DNA from: Liolophura sinensis
Taxonomy: Eukaryota > Mollusca > Polyplacophora > Chitonida > Chitonidae
DNA: 64,000 nucleotides
Direction: 5' to 3'
NCBI RefSeq assembly: GCF_032854445.1
Contig: NC_088304.1
Location: forward strand, 19,915,704-19,979,703
A program made the translations under genes and the position numbers. Below are positions 25,501 through 32,999 of this stretch, piece after piece (within the stretch, counting starts at the first letter, position 1; each line of letters begins with the position of its first letter). The notes under the pieces are model-generated. The model was not told the origin of the DNA and searched no databases. It worked only from the letters and a program-made list of their open reading frames with translations.

Positions 25501-25773
25501 GAAACGCTAGACAGCTGAAACTGTTGTGAAACAACATCGTGTGTTCGTTCAGTTTCCAGGCTAGTGATGCGGGGTTTCCTAGTGAAAGATGAAGAAGTGT
25601 TCGAGAAGAAAACGTATGCCGCTACAATGTGTTCCCGACTCTGCCTGCATCCTTGCCGGGTTTTCAATTACAACACAAAAACCGGCCAATGTCGAGGATT
25701 TGCAAGCACACAAAGCAAGCTTATTGGCGTGAAGAATTCAGCATGGGACGCGTGGGAAATCGCTTTGGCTTGA
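13281..25773 (+). CDS. C-type lectin-like domain + PAN-like protein, six exons (5' exon missing)
   Basis: Proposed join of exons 13281-13541, 16510-16692, 20478-20558, 21832-21891, 25192-25248 and 25565-25773. Every exon has an AG acceptor and a GT donor, and every intron falls after codon base 1, so the frame stays open to a TGA at 25771. Order of parts: a CTLD (exons 1-2), a Thr/Pro/Arg-rich stalk with an NIT glycosylation site (exons 3-5), and a Cys-rich PAN/apple-like module (exon 6). CTLD and PAN proteins are usually secreted or membrane-bound recognition proteins; here the ligand is unknown. The first exon also begins in phase 1, so at least one upstream exon, presumably with the signal peptide, exists; I could not identify it. 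No membrane segment is visible in the exons found. The large introns are filled with transposon remnants. AATAAA at 26311 could end the transcript. Confidence 0.75.
13838..14025 (+). repeat. Family C copy, lectin intron, forward
   Basis: GACTTCTTCTCTTTGTATGA start, GCATGGTACACGAATGCTTG and TTTCGACGCATAAATA end. Confidence 0.7.
14375..14560 (-). repeat. Family C copy, lectin intron, reverse
   Basis: Plus strand CTATGCGTCAAAACAGACAT and GTACCAGCCGTCAATCC, then CCTAAAACGACGTCTAACAT. Forms an inverted pair with 13838-14025. Confidence 0.65.
14630..15780 (-). pseudogene. Reverse transcriptase pseudogene (YIDD type, probably Penelope-like)
   Basis: Read on the minus strand from 15780 down, fragments in several frames follow the order of an RT domain. 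PYKARFISGSRRCTAKTV comes first, then CIWILKNSK and HTTLPHTDL (finger/motif A region). Next come NVKGNKSFF and ITMGTN followed by an in-frame stop at 15146 (motif B, normally GIPMGTNCAP), then LYLFSYEYDFVQDI and KRYIDDLLALHNP at about 15040 (catalytic YIDD motif C). YNKRDSFNVNDVNYPYLHRN and VITAKLVYQGYS follow in the C-terminal part. The stop in motif B plus frameshifts make it inactive. RTs with this MGTN/YIDD arrangement are abundant in molluscs, corals and amphioxus; Penelope-like is my best class guess. It sits antisense in the first large intron of the lectin gene. Confidence 0.65.
16410..16460 (+). repeat. Family C, 3' end only
   Basis: GGGCTGGTATATGAATGTTT and GTTTCGACGCAGAGATTAC, about 50 bp upstream of lectin exon B. 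Confidence 0.6.
16510..16692 (+). CDS. Lectin gene exon B: C-terminal half of CTLD
   Basis: The acceptor is TTGACTTTAG and the donor is G|GTAAGG; 61 codons, phase 1 to phase 1. The exon supplies TLCITLKSG (third CTLD Cys) and YSCSDEQRYVCEYG (fourth Cys and the typical C-terminal VCEY ending). Where sugar-binding CTLDs carry EPN or QPD this one reads NGLTNINSW, and where they carry WND it reads FWEKYSC. The calcium/sugar site therefore looks absent, although the fold-defining cysteines are kept. This is the usual pattern of CTLDs that bind protein or other ligands without calcium. Confidence 0.8.
18553..18823 (+). mobile_element. SINE family A, full length, with 10-bp TSD
   Basis: AATTTGAGGT at 18543-18552 is repeated at 18824-18833. 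Head GGTTCAGTTGGTTAGCGC, GTTCAAGTCC, tail CGGCGTAAAACACCAATAAA and (AAAT)n. In a lectin gene intron. Confidence 0.95.
18994..19111 (+). repeat. 118-bp direct repeat, left copy
   Basis: It begins AGGGGCAGCCGTATTAGCTA and ends in TTTTTACATATGTAAAAA plus AATAACTG. It is nearly identical, in the same orientation, to 20019-20134. Inside it, AGGGGCA...GGCCCCT forms a short imperfect inverted repeat, and TTTTTACATATGTAAAAA is a perfect palindrome. Confidence 0.8.
19200..19985 (-). pseudogene. gag/ORF1-like zinc-knuckle fragment of a non-LTR retrotransposon
   Basis: The minus strand reads SLNSCQGMIRYRDGDIIDLF, then ...GVIRVKRFAMKKSGKILK... and NPTRCFNCQKFRHGKGQC, a CX2CX4HX4C knuckle. A frameshift near 19390 follows, then CFRCGSQGHDGFDC, a second intact knuckle, and CYSRVGDHMVSSRDC, a third whose second Cys has become Arg. 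This arrangement (basic region, RCF.CQ..GHG...C, two more knuckles) is typical of ORF1 proteins of Jockey-related and similar non-LTR elements, which bind element RNA. No linked endonuclease or RT of that element is present. The fragment lies between 116-118-bp direct repeats. Confidence 0.6.
19920..20018 (-). pseudogene. Third RT C-terminal scrap, abutting the direct repeat
   Basis: The minus strand from 20018 reads DEYSSLVSKYGMSVQH, matching the NEYSSLVSKHGLNVQN segment of the 23.7 kb RT fragment and the equivalent at 14.65 kb. It ends exactly where the 116-bp direct repeat begins (20019). The gag-like reading frame overlaps its far end, so this is a mosaic of two retroelement pieces. Confidence 0.4.
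20019..20134 (+). repeat. 116-bp direct repeat, right copy
   Basis: Second copy of the 18994-19111 sequence, with a few substitutions and a longer T run. Together the two copies bracket the gag/RT mosaic like a pair of short LTRs or tandem promoter monomers. Confidence 0.8.
20478..20558 (+). CDS. Lectin gene exon C: stalk segment
   Basis: The acceptor is TTATCTTCCAG and the donor is CAAG|GTAAAA; 27 codons, phase 1 to phase 1. The peptide runs DLRAAFKGVSIPVDVPVSTM then ANITHMQ and has no domain signature. NIT is a possible N-glycosylation site. It is accepted as an exon because both splice sites and both phases fit the flanking exons. Confidence 0.55.
20612..20645 (+). other. G-rich tract, potential G-quadruplex
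   Basis: An almost pure purine run with four or more G3+ blocks (GGGAGGGGGGTGGGGG and a following G9-10 run). It lies between the left target-site duplication and the head of a SINE, within the lectin gene intron. Confidence 0.7.
20614..20882 (+). mobile_element. SINE family A with 13-bp TSD (one mismatch)
   Basis: TCTGAAGCGACGG at 20601-20613 and TCTAAAGCGACGG at 20883-20895. The body lacks a segment around the B box (GCGGTCGCTCATGCTGG). The G-rich tract sits before its head. Confidence 0.9.
20924..21193 (+). mobile_element. SINE family A, full length, with perfect 13-bp TSD
   Basis: ATTTAAGAATTTG at 20911-20923 and 21194-21206. Inserted only 15 bp beyond the previous SINE. The tail is a pure A20 run rather than (AAAT)n, suggesting a young copy. 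Confidence 0.95.
21265..21345 (-). repeat. Family D fragment, reverse
   Basis: AACAGCCATCACACTGTCGT, CGCTGCTCTGGTATTACTTT and CTATTCTGTAAGTCTTTAAT, in a lectin intron. Confidence 0.6.
21832..21891 (+). CDS. Lectin gene exon D: stalk segment
   Basis: The acceptor is TCTAATTGCAG and the donor is ACAG|GTTTAG; 20 codons, phase 1 to phase 1. The peptide EERATTVASEIWTTPREHRT is Thr/Glu/Arg-rich, like an extended linker. The donor GTTTAG is weak. Support is splice-site and phase compatibility only. Confidence 0.45.
22219..22237 (+). repeat. Poly-G run
   Basis: About 16 consecutive G. Other mononucleotide runs: C12 near 6232-6243 and G12 near 29305-29317. Confidence 0.9.
22485..22745 (+). repeat. 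Family D, longest copy
   Basis: GTACAGCACAAAGAGTAAAA, TAACAGGTGAAATACGGCCT, TGTTCATGTAAATGCATAAA, then the extension CTCCCTAGCACCATGGCTTA and AGCAGAATTGGGTAAAAAAG. The long open frame over it (22536-22997) is repeat-derived and not a gene. Confidence 0.7.
23035..23225 (-). repeat. Family C copy, reverse
   Basis: GCGCCGAAGCAGACATTCGT, TAACAGCCGTCAACCAATAA, CCCAAAACGACGTGTAAAAC, and GTCACCAGTTTTCAGTGATG at the far end. Confidence 0.7.
23590..23790 (-). pseudogene. Second fragment of the same RT family (C-terminal end)
   Basis: The minus-strand peptide KLVCQVYSIK...SKFLKFHNEY..LVSKHGLNVQNF aligns with the C-terminal part of the 14.6-15.8 kb RT pseudogene (AKLVYQGYS...LKFYHEYN..ISKYGESVQNI). 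The non-coding sequence just beyond it is also shared (GAATATACAACCC in both copies). The copy is 5'-truncated at about 23790, as expected for a retroelement that integrates from its 3' end. Confidence 0.55.
25085..25135 (+). mobile_element. SINE family A tail remnant
   Basis: TTTCTTGAGTGTGATGTTAAACAGCAGTCAATCAAATAAA-like 3' end only, in the last lectin intron but one. Confidence 0.45.
25192..25248 (+). CDS. Lectin gene exon E: basic stalk segment
   Basis: The acceptor is TTTTCTTGCAG; the donor GTACGT at 25249 fits the consensus well. 19 codons, phase 1 to phase 1, peptide EPGVSQLRRPRNLKTEKKT, strongly basic. An alternative donor, GTAGGA at 25253, would pair in frame with an acceptor at 25559 instead of 25564. 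Both joins keep the reading frame and differ by a few residues. Confidence 0.5.
25565..25773 (+). CDS. Lectin gene terminal exon: PAN/apple-like module and stop
   Basis: The acceptor is either CTAG at 25563-25564 (phase 1, used here) or CCAG at 25558-25559 (phase 2, with the alternative donor of the preceding exon). The peptide contains ATMCSRLCLHPCRVFNYNTK and then GQCRGFAS. This is the C...C....C..FNY....C spacing of PAN/apple-like modules found in many secreted invertebrate proteins. It ends in AWEIALA followed by TGA. At about 69 residues it is shorter than a full apple domain. PAN-like modules mediate protein or carbohydrate contacts. Confidence 0.65.
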
Positions 25774-26330
25774 AACTGTAAAGATAAATGCCACTGATGT
25801 ATCATGTCGAAGACACCAGACATAGACATCCCACCCTGTCATATAATACTAACCCCGGGCTAACCAGTCCTGTTTCCTTGCTCTAACCTCTCAGTGGCGA
25901 GCGAGAATCGAGGCTGCCACAAGTGCCATTTCTTGTCTTTGGTATGACCTGACTCGGGTATGACCCGGGTTTTACCCATCAGATTAAAGAGTGGATGCTG
26001 TTTTTGTACTCCAGTAAGGAGTTGTTTCGTTTCTTGCATCTGGTCACGATGTTGAATAATGGTAATCCAGTTTTAGCTTGTTCAACGATAGCTCATGTTC
26101 CTGTGTGAAGAGTTTACTTGTAGTCTTATAGTTTTGTAAGTATTTTGAATTTGTTTAGTTTGATAGTTAATAATAACATTTATAATTTGTTCCGTTCTTA
26201 AACTGAATATTGTAAGCTATATATATAAGAATTTGGAAAAACGTCTTGCCATGGAAAACAATGATAGATATTGATTTTGCTTTGATTATCCAATGCTTTA
26301 GTATACAGAAAATAAAGCAAATAGAAATAC
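25774..26330 (+). other. Probable 3' UTR of the lectin gene with AATAAA signal
   Basis: AT-rich non-coding sequence follows the TGA at 25771-25773. The first canonical AATAAA downstream of the stop is at 26311-26316, just before a B-family SINE. No other gene signal lies between them, so a transcript end near 26330 is inferred. Confidence 0.4.
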
Positions 26331-26449
26331 AAGACATTTATCTTCTCAGTAATTGAAATAATTATTGATGAAAAAGTTCAAATACCAATGTTGATGGCTG
26401 TTTATTAAACGACAGATACAAAAGTCTTGACACATTTTCTTTTGTGACC

Positions 26450-26622
26450 TGCCACGATGGCTCAGTTGGTCGTTCCAGGGGACTAGATAAGAGAGCGGTG
26501 GAAATTCCTCCTGCAAGGAGGAGGCACATTACACATACATGCCCTCTGAAGACTCCTTCGTCGTCACATGACTGAGAAACTGTTAAGTATGGCGTTAAAC
26601 ACCAAGCACTCACTCACTCCTT
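26450..26622 (+). mobile_element. SINE family B, internally deleted
   Basis: A short tRNA-like start (GGCTCAGTTGGTCGTTCC) is joined to the 3' half AGAGCGGTGGAAATTCCTCC...GGCGTTAAACACCAAGCACT and (CACT)n. Lies just past the inferred end of the lectin gene. Confidence 0.75.
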
Positions 26623-27568
26623 TTGGGGCAGCTGGTCATGGTTCACTGCCCATCATTAGGCCTTGTGGGTTTAATCCAGTTAAGAAATGTCATAATTCCT
26701 CCTGCTTCCAATTTTCTCTCGGCCTGGCTGACATGACGCTTTTGTGTGACCTTCCATGAATATCCCTGGATACCCCTTGTGTTTCACCTTATGACTTAAA
26801 TTACGTGGGAACGTTTGCCAGTTTAAAAGTGGCCACCATGGCATGTTAAAAAAATCTTTAAAGTGCCGTTCGGCAGTGACATAAAAAAGAGCTTCTAAAG
26901 CAGCGATGTCTGGTTCAAGCTAGCATGTCAGGTTTAAAATATTGGTATAGAAGGAATCAGGGTCTGCATGGGGTTTTGGAAACACGAATTTTCTCGTCAC
27001 GTGACATTTTCACCAATTTTTAACTCATTCAGACTACATGCCTAAATTAAACATTCATAGGCTCTGAGCAGCTACAGTTTAAATATCAACTTGACTGCCT
27101 GATTGGTTTTGAAAAACGATTCTGAAATACTTTTCATATAAATCCAATATGAGCGCCAAACAACGTGATCCATGACGCGCTTCAGTGCAGATATAACAGG
27201 GTATTTAAATACCTATAATGGGTAAACTTTGCTTTAACTTACAGTTTCATACGAGTTTCATGTTTTTAGCTTTCATAGTGTTCTATCTGCAATCAAAAAA
27301 TATTATCACAAAGCACTTGTTTTAGTGTTAAAAGCGACTAAACCTTGGGCGAAATAAAATGTCATGGATTAAAACAATTTTACCGTACATGTAAAAGGGT
27401 TTTACAGGCGATTATTAACATTGTTTACACTCTTCTAGTTGGAAAGTGTTTTAAACTTAAACACCAGTGTTATATTCCACGACTCGAATCTGTCTTCCCT
27501 TTTTACAGTGCGAATCAAGTAAATATATATACCCCGCTAAATATCCAAAACTGCAGCATGCAGTAAAG

Positions 27569-27822
27569 TTTATTTATTTGATTGGTTTTTTACGCCGCAC
27601 TAAAGAAAATTTCACTTATACGATGGCGGCCAGCGTTATGGTGGGCGGAAATCGGGCAGAGCCCGGGGATAACCCACGACCATCCGCAGGTTGCTGGCAG
27701 ACCTTCTCACTTATGGCCGGAGAGGAAGCCAGCATGAGCTGGACTTGAACTCACAGCGACCGCATTGGTGAGAGGCTCCTGGGTCCTTACACTGCGCTAG
27801 CGCGCTAACCAACTGAGCCACC
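27569..27822 (-). mobile_element. SINE family A with perfect 13-bp TSD and a paralogous empty site
   Basis: GCATGCAGTAAAG at 27556-27568 and 27823-27835. The inverted paralogue at about 975-995 reads CTTAACTGCATG without the SINE, so the insertion happened after that duplication. Confidence 0.95.
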
Positions 27823-28149
27823 GCATGCAGTAAAGATCGAGGTTGAAGCTTCATCTAAAGGACCAATATATGATTTTCATACTAAGTGTCATCAACACGG
27901 GAACAAATGAACAGAAAGCAACGACATGGATCTCAATGTTTTTCGAACTGGAGGAAGCGGCAACGCAAAATATCAAAATCGGACAAAAATTGCTCAATTA
28001 CCAAACACTAAGAGACAGGCGGTCCTACATTAATATCACTCGCTTTCGTTGAAGCGTGGAATAGCAAGTATTAGTCAAGGCGTGATTATATGATGAGTGT
28101 TTAAACCATAAAGGGCAAATCTTACCCTTCGCCCCAACAATATCTGGCA

Positions 28150-28260
28150 GTAAAAAACAGCTTTATGTGGATTTGAACCTGCTACCTCAATGGCTAGGCC
28201 TTGAGGGACTTACAGAAGAAAGCATAATTCTTCTGAGCCACCGTGGGTCCAAAATGTCTA
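28150..28260 (-). mobile_element. tRNA-like SINE head in the 27.3-28.65 kb paralogue
   Basis: The minus strand gives CACGGTGGCTCAGAAGAATT (A-box-like) and GTAGCAGGTTCAAATCCACA (B-box-like). Shared with 500-590, so inserted before that duplication. Confidence 0.55.
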
Positions 28261-29667
28261 TAACAAGGGCCATTTCACTCTCATTTATATGTCACGTCGG
28301 TAATCAAAAATGCAAATAATAATACTCTGTTCTGTCAACAAATAAATAAATACATGTTTTTCAGTTTAGCTTCGTATTGAGACATAAACTACAAAAAAAA
28401 AAAGAAAAAAAAAGAAAAACGTGTTCAATCTGTGTAGCTTTACATAAGCATGCTGAAGAAAAAAACTCAATACAAATGAACATCTTCACAGATGAGTTTT
28501 CTTTGCCGTTTGTCTGCTCTTAAGCTTGCCTTGGGATATATACAATATATACATGTACAATGTTAAATATATTAATACTACAGTATACGTACTTTATGTC
28601 ATTTTTATTATAAATTTGCAAGACAAGCGCCGCAGTCTGATATTTTGGTTGTCCATCTGTCATCCAGCGTAACATACGAGACTATTTGTCTGGCTTGGCA
28701 TACCACGACCTGCTTGCTCATTTGTCACGATCTAGCACGGCATTCCCGTGTACTTGCGTACAGGCCTTCGGGTACTGCTATCAGATCTGCACATACTAGT
28801 TGATTCGGACACGCTGGAATCTAGTGAGCCCCCAATGACTGCACTAATCGACATAATTGTTATTCGTGATGTGTTACCCCGTGCAGGACCTATCCCACGT
28901 GGCCATGATTTCACAGTCGATCACCCGTGAAGGCAAGGTCTTTTGCTCACCGGCTACTACGGGAATCGATAAGTAGAGTATCACTGGTATTTATAGGGAT
29001 AAATAAATACATGAATGCGTAATTTAAAAAGAAATTAGATAAAACACTTCATGGAATATTCCAATACAGCTTTCGCTGACACAAAAGTTACGCGGACATT
29101 CCCGCTGCGGAGATACCAGGAATGCCAACAGGGATCGGATGTCAAAATGATACATATGCAGAGTCCCTTTTGATTCCCATCATTTTCTGCCCACCACGAA
29201 AGTTATGACTTTTCTATAACCGTCTTCATATTTTCCAAGAAGTGATTTAATAAACCTACGTGCTAAATGCATGCCAATTCGTTAATTCGGTACATTGAGT
29301 TTGGGGGGGGGGGGAGGTTCACGTCTCTTGTTTCTTTGATCTATATCAATCAAAAACAGAATTCACGTCTCAAGCCAATCAGGACGTGTATCAATCTGCC
29401 ATTTAAAATATGGAGGAAGTGACAAGATTGATGAGTTTCATAATTATGTTGCATTGCCAAAATAGAAAACAACGCGCGCTCTTATAAATGGAAGGATGGA
29501 AAAATAATAATTTTGGCTCAGGCGAGTCACCAACGGATTGTCGATGTTCAACTATTTTCTCTAAAACAAAACAGTACTTTGTTGATTTTACAGACCTTTG
29601 TCTTTTACAGGCGGGAAAGCACCCAATCTTCAGTTCTGTTTCCCGAAAGAGATTGTCAAAGGATTGT

Positions 29668-29795
29668 GGTCTCTCAGCAGCCTGCGGATGGTTGTGGGTT
29701 TCCCCCGGGCTCTGCCATGTTTCCACCCACCACAATGCTGTCCGCTATCGTATAAGTGAAATATTCTTGGGTACGGCGTAAAACACCAATCTTGG
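29668..29795 (+). mobile_element. SINE family A, 3' fragment
   Basis: GGATGGTTGTGGGTTTCCCC to GGCGTAAAACACCAATC, directly followed by a family-B 3' fragment. Confidence 0.8.
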
Positions 29796-29799
29796 CTTG

Positions 29800-29950
29800 G
29801 TTAAGTTCTCAGCGAAGCAGCAAAATCCGTTCGGCAACAAGGAGACATATTACATGCACTCTAAGGATTCCTTCATCGTTATATGACTGAAAAATTTTAA
29901 CTACGACGTTAAACCCCAAATACTCACTCACTCACGCACTCACTCACTCT
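29800..29950 (+). mobile_element. SINE family B, 3' fragment
   Basis: GCAACAAGGAGACATATTAC to CGACGTTAAACCCCAAATAC and an (ACTC)n tail. Confidence 0.75.
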
Positions 29951-30351
29951 TGTAATGGTTGTTGGTCCAACGGCTAAGACAATGTGCATAGCCTTAAGAA
30001 ATATACGTTTTGTCGTTATACACGATCTTTGATATTTGACACACGTAAAAAAGCCATAACCATTATGCAATTGGTACGCATCCGCCTAGTCATTCTTCAT
30101 TCACATTTTTTAGCTTTCTTCAAACGCATTGCTTATAACTTTATCCGCCCGCACTTCTTAACCATCTTCGCTGTCATTGCTTAGATTTCTTCGTTCGCAT
30201 TTCTTAGCTTTCTTAGCTCGTAATGCTTAACAACATTTTTTTTGCAGTCCCAAGGTTTGTAGCTCTGTTAAGTATCAAACATACATATGCTCGTGTAGGT
30301 GTTTAACATTGCGGTCAGTGAAACGGCACTTTTTGTCAGAGTTTTTTTTAT

Positions 30352-30546
30352 ATGATTTATTTGATTGGTGTTTTACGCCGTACACAAGAATATTTCTCTT
30401 ATTCGACTACGGCCTGCATTATGGTGGGAGGAAGCCGAGCAGAGCCCGTCGGAACCCACAACCATCCGCAGGTTGCTTTCAGACCTTCCCACGTACGGCC
30501 GTAGATGAAACCAGCATGAGCTGGACTTGAATTCACAGCGACCACA
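30352..30546 (-). mobile_element. SINE family A, head-truncated, arm-1-specific
   Basis: Body and tail present (GGTGTTTTACGCCGTACACA), ending at the B-box region (TTGAATTCACAGCGACC). Lies in the 30.26-30.90 kb segment that arm 2 lacks. Confidence 0.8.
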
Positions 30547-31079
30547 TGTCAATGTTGAGAGCAGAGACCATCGGAATGGCCGGGGTAAAACTACTGCCCT
30601 TTGCGAGGTACGTGACCATCCTTCTTTTATACGACGGAACACGCTACAGCTAAATTCGAACATGCGTTCTCCATAGTAAGAGAAACAACAGTAAAATCAA
30701 ATGCCCGGTCAAAGCCGTCTGTACCAGGTCCCTATACCAGATTGTGCAGCACACAGGAACTGTTAAAATACGTGTGTGGGATTGGGGACGTTGGGGATTA
30801 TAACAAATGGTATTCGCCAATAATTTGCACAGCGCCCCTATGTATCTCTCACCCTGTTTGCTATACAAACAAGCCAAAGTGCTTCTGGAGACTAGTCAGC
30901 TACATATATACAGCTATACTGAAGTAAAAGGGTCCTCTCTTTCTTCCCCAGAGCCAGCATTGGGATGATAATAACCTGTAGCTTAATGGAGGTTAAGTAA
31001 TTTCTACTACACCAGCCGATGCCCGGATAAGACATAACAGCCTGGTTTAAAGGGCAACTTCATTGTAGATACGATATCA

Positions 31080-31218
31080 TAATGATGCGACCTCGGTGGG
31101 GAGTCCAGAAGCAATGTGACGACAATTCGAGCTGGGTTTGAACTGACATCTGCTGCACTGGTTAGGACCTCCTGAGGCACTATTGCTGTGCCAGCTCGCT
31201 AACTACTCGGCCAGAAGT
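31080..31218 (-). mobile_element. tRNA-derived SINE, arm 1 copy
   Basis: The minus strand reads GGCCGAGTAGTTAGCGAGCT (A-box-like) and GTCAGTTCAAACCCAGCTCG (B-box-like). It sits at the position in arm 1 equivalent to 54752-54850 in arm 2, so it predates the duplication. Confidence 0.7.
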
Positions 31219-32114
31219 GTAGGTGGCGTGTGTCTTGTTAAGGCGATGTAAAGAATAGCTACAAGATTAAGCACCACATACTTATCCTTAAAACGCATTG
31301 CTGTTTATGTCATATAGGCAGAAGTTCTGTTTATCAAGGAGACGAGATGAATACTGAAAGACTACGACATCGGTGATCTCTAGAGGGACAACGTTTTTGC
31401 CCTCAGTTCTCATTTCATTTCATTTCAAAACGATACACTGATTTTTCTTAAAATGTTGTTACTCGCTGTTTACTTGCGACTATTGCAAAAAAAGGACTTT
31501 CATAATTGAAAGTGAAGAATTTTAAACGTCGAAGCCTCGATTGTGTGGAACACGTGATCGTTTGGATAACTGGGATTGCTGACCTCTCAACTTGTTGAAC
31601 CAGTGCAGGCCATAGGGGGGCATAAGGCTGCCCGACGCTTCAGGGCATAAAGCATGCGATATCTTTCCGTGTAAGTAGAGTTCATGAGATCTTTTTAAAA
31701 AATCTGGTTTACTGATTAAACATAGAAAATTGCTGTCAGGGAAATGTGTGGGTGTGTGAAGAAAAAAATCCTCGAGATAATCACCTGAATTAAATGACGG
31801 TGACGCTGAAGAAATTTTCCCCATTAGTTTTACCAAGAACTGATTAATCACGTCATGAACGACAAAGAGTTACAACCCGGCAAGTAAGTCGCCCACACAG
31901 TCGTGTTGGTTATAGCTCATAACCTTCTAACGGTTGTATGTTAACTCGGAAAGGTTTTAATTAAGACCATGTAGCCACTTCGAAAGTAAATAATCTTGCA
32001 AATATTTGCAGTGTGACGGTTATCTTGTTAGTTGGAACAAAGCAGGCCTATGTTTGCAGAGTGGCGGTTATCATCTTAGCTGGAATCCAACAGGCGTATG
32101 TATGATTCTCCATT

Positions 32115-32455
32115 TAGTGAGTGACTGAGTGTGCTTAGGGTTTAACGTCGTACTTAACAATTTTTCAGTCATATGACGAGTCTCTAGAGTTTATGTAATG
32201 TGATCCTTTTTGCAGCACGGATTTCCACCGCTCTTTCATCTGGTGCTGCTTGACTGAGACGACATCCGAAACATTACACTGACACGTTAGTATAACCAGT
32301 GGCTGCATTATCCCCTTCATGCTGAACGCCAAGCGAGGAAGTTACAACTTCCTCTTTTACGGTCTTAGGTGTGGCCCGACCCAAGACTGACCCTGGATCT
32401 ACCGCCTTTGGAAGCGGACGCTCTACCAACTGTGCTATCAGAACCTGCTTCTCCA
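32115..32455 (-). mobile_element. SINE family B, apparently full length
   Basis: On the minus strand it has a tRNA-like head GATAGCACAGTTGGTAGAGC (A-box-like) and GGTAGATCCAGGGTCAGTC (B-box region). A body of about 200 bp follows, then GTTAAGTACGACGTTAAACC and a CACTCAGTCACTCACT tail. Absent from arm 2. Confidence 0.85.
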
Positions 32456-32999
32456 TACAGATATAATGTTTGCGGAACCATAAGTCATTGTCGCACTAGC
32501 GATTTACTCGACGAGTTTCCGTATGGCATTCTTGTAGGCGTAAATTCTCAATGACTGACATCGTGTAAGAAAAGAGTCGATGTTGTTTTACTCCCAGGCC
32601 CCTCGTTAAGTGAATGATCCATGTTAAAGATATATCGTGTCAAATATTTGATTCACATACAGAATGACGGACTTTGCAACATGCACTTCACGCAAGATAA
32701 AACAAGATTTCCTGTCAATAACCTGTGTTCACGGCATTCTACTGGGTTTTAAATTAAAGGTTTTTAACGCCGTGTTCAAGAATTTTGCATTTGTATGAAC
32801 GATCAGGACCAGGGTGCGAGGATTGAGCTTCCTGACATAAAGGCTGCAAATGAAAAACCATGTGCTGGATTCGAAAATGCGACATAATTGATCATAGGTA
32901 GTAGCAGCGAGCCGTGAGGCTTTGACAGTCTGAGAAAGCGAGGCCTTTGGAAGAACGTATTGTTGGTTGTCTCCGAAGGTCACTGACCGCTAGGAAAAT

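Larger units (their letters stand above)
27290..28655 (+). repeat. Paralogue of 1-1255 (inverted), carrying an extra SINE
   Basis: Matches the reverse complement of the first 1.25 kb of the window. The only large difference is the SINE at 27569-27822 with its target-site duplication. It ends at about 28650, where arm 1 of the larger inverted duplication begins, so two duplicated units abut here. Confidence 0.75.

Noticed and set aside
29925-29950. Short repeated ACTC units as a telomere-like or CRISPR-like array
   Set aside because: They are the simple-sequence tails of family-B SINEs; there are no spacers and no telomere motif.
32274-32456. Minus-strand frame beginning MEKQVLIAQLVERPLPK
   Set aside because: This is the typical conceptual translation of a tRNA-derived SINE head, not a protein.
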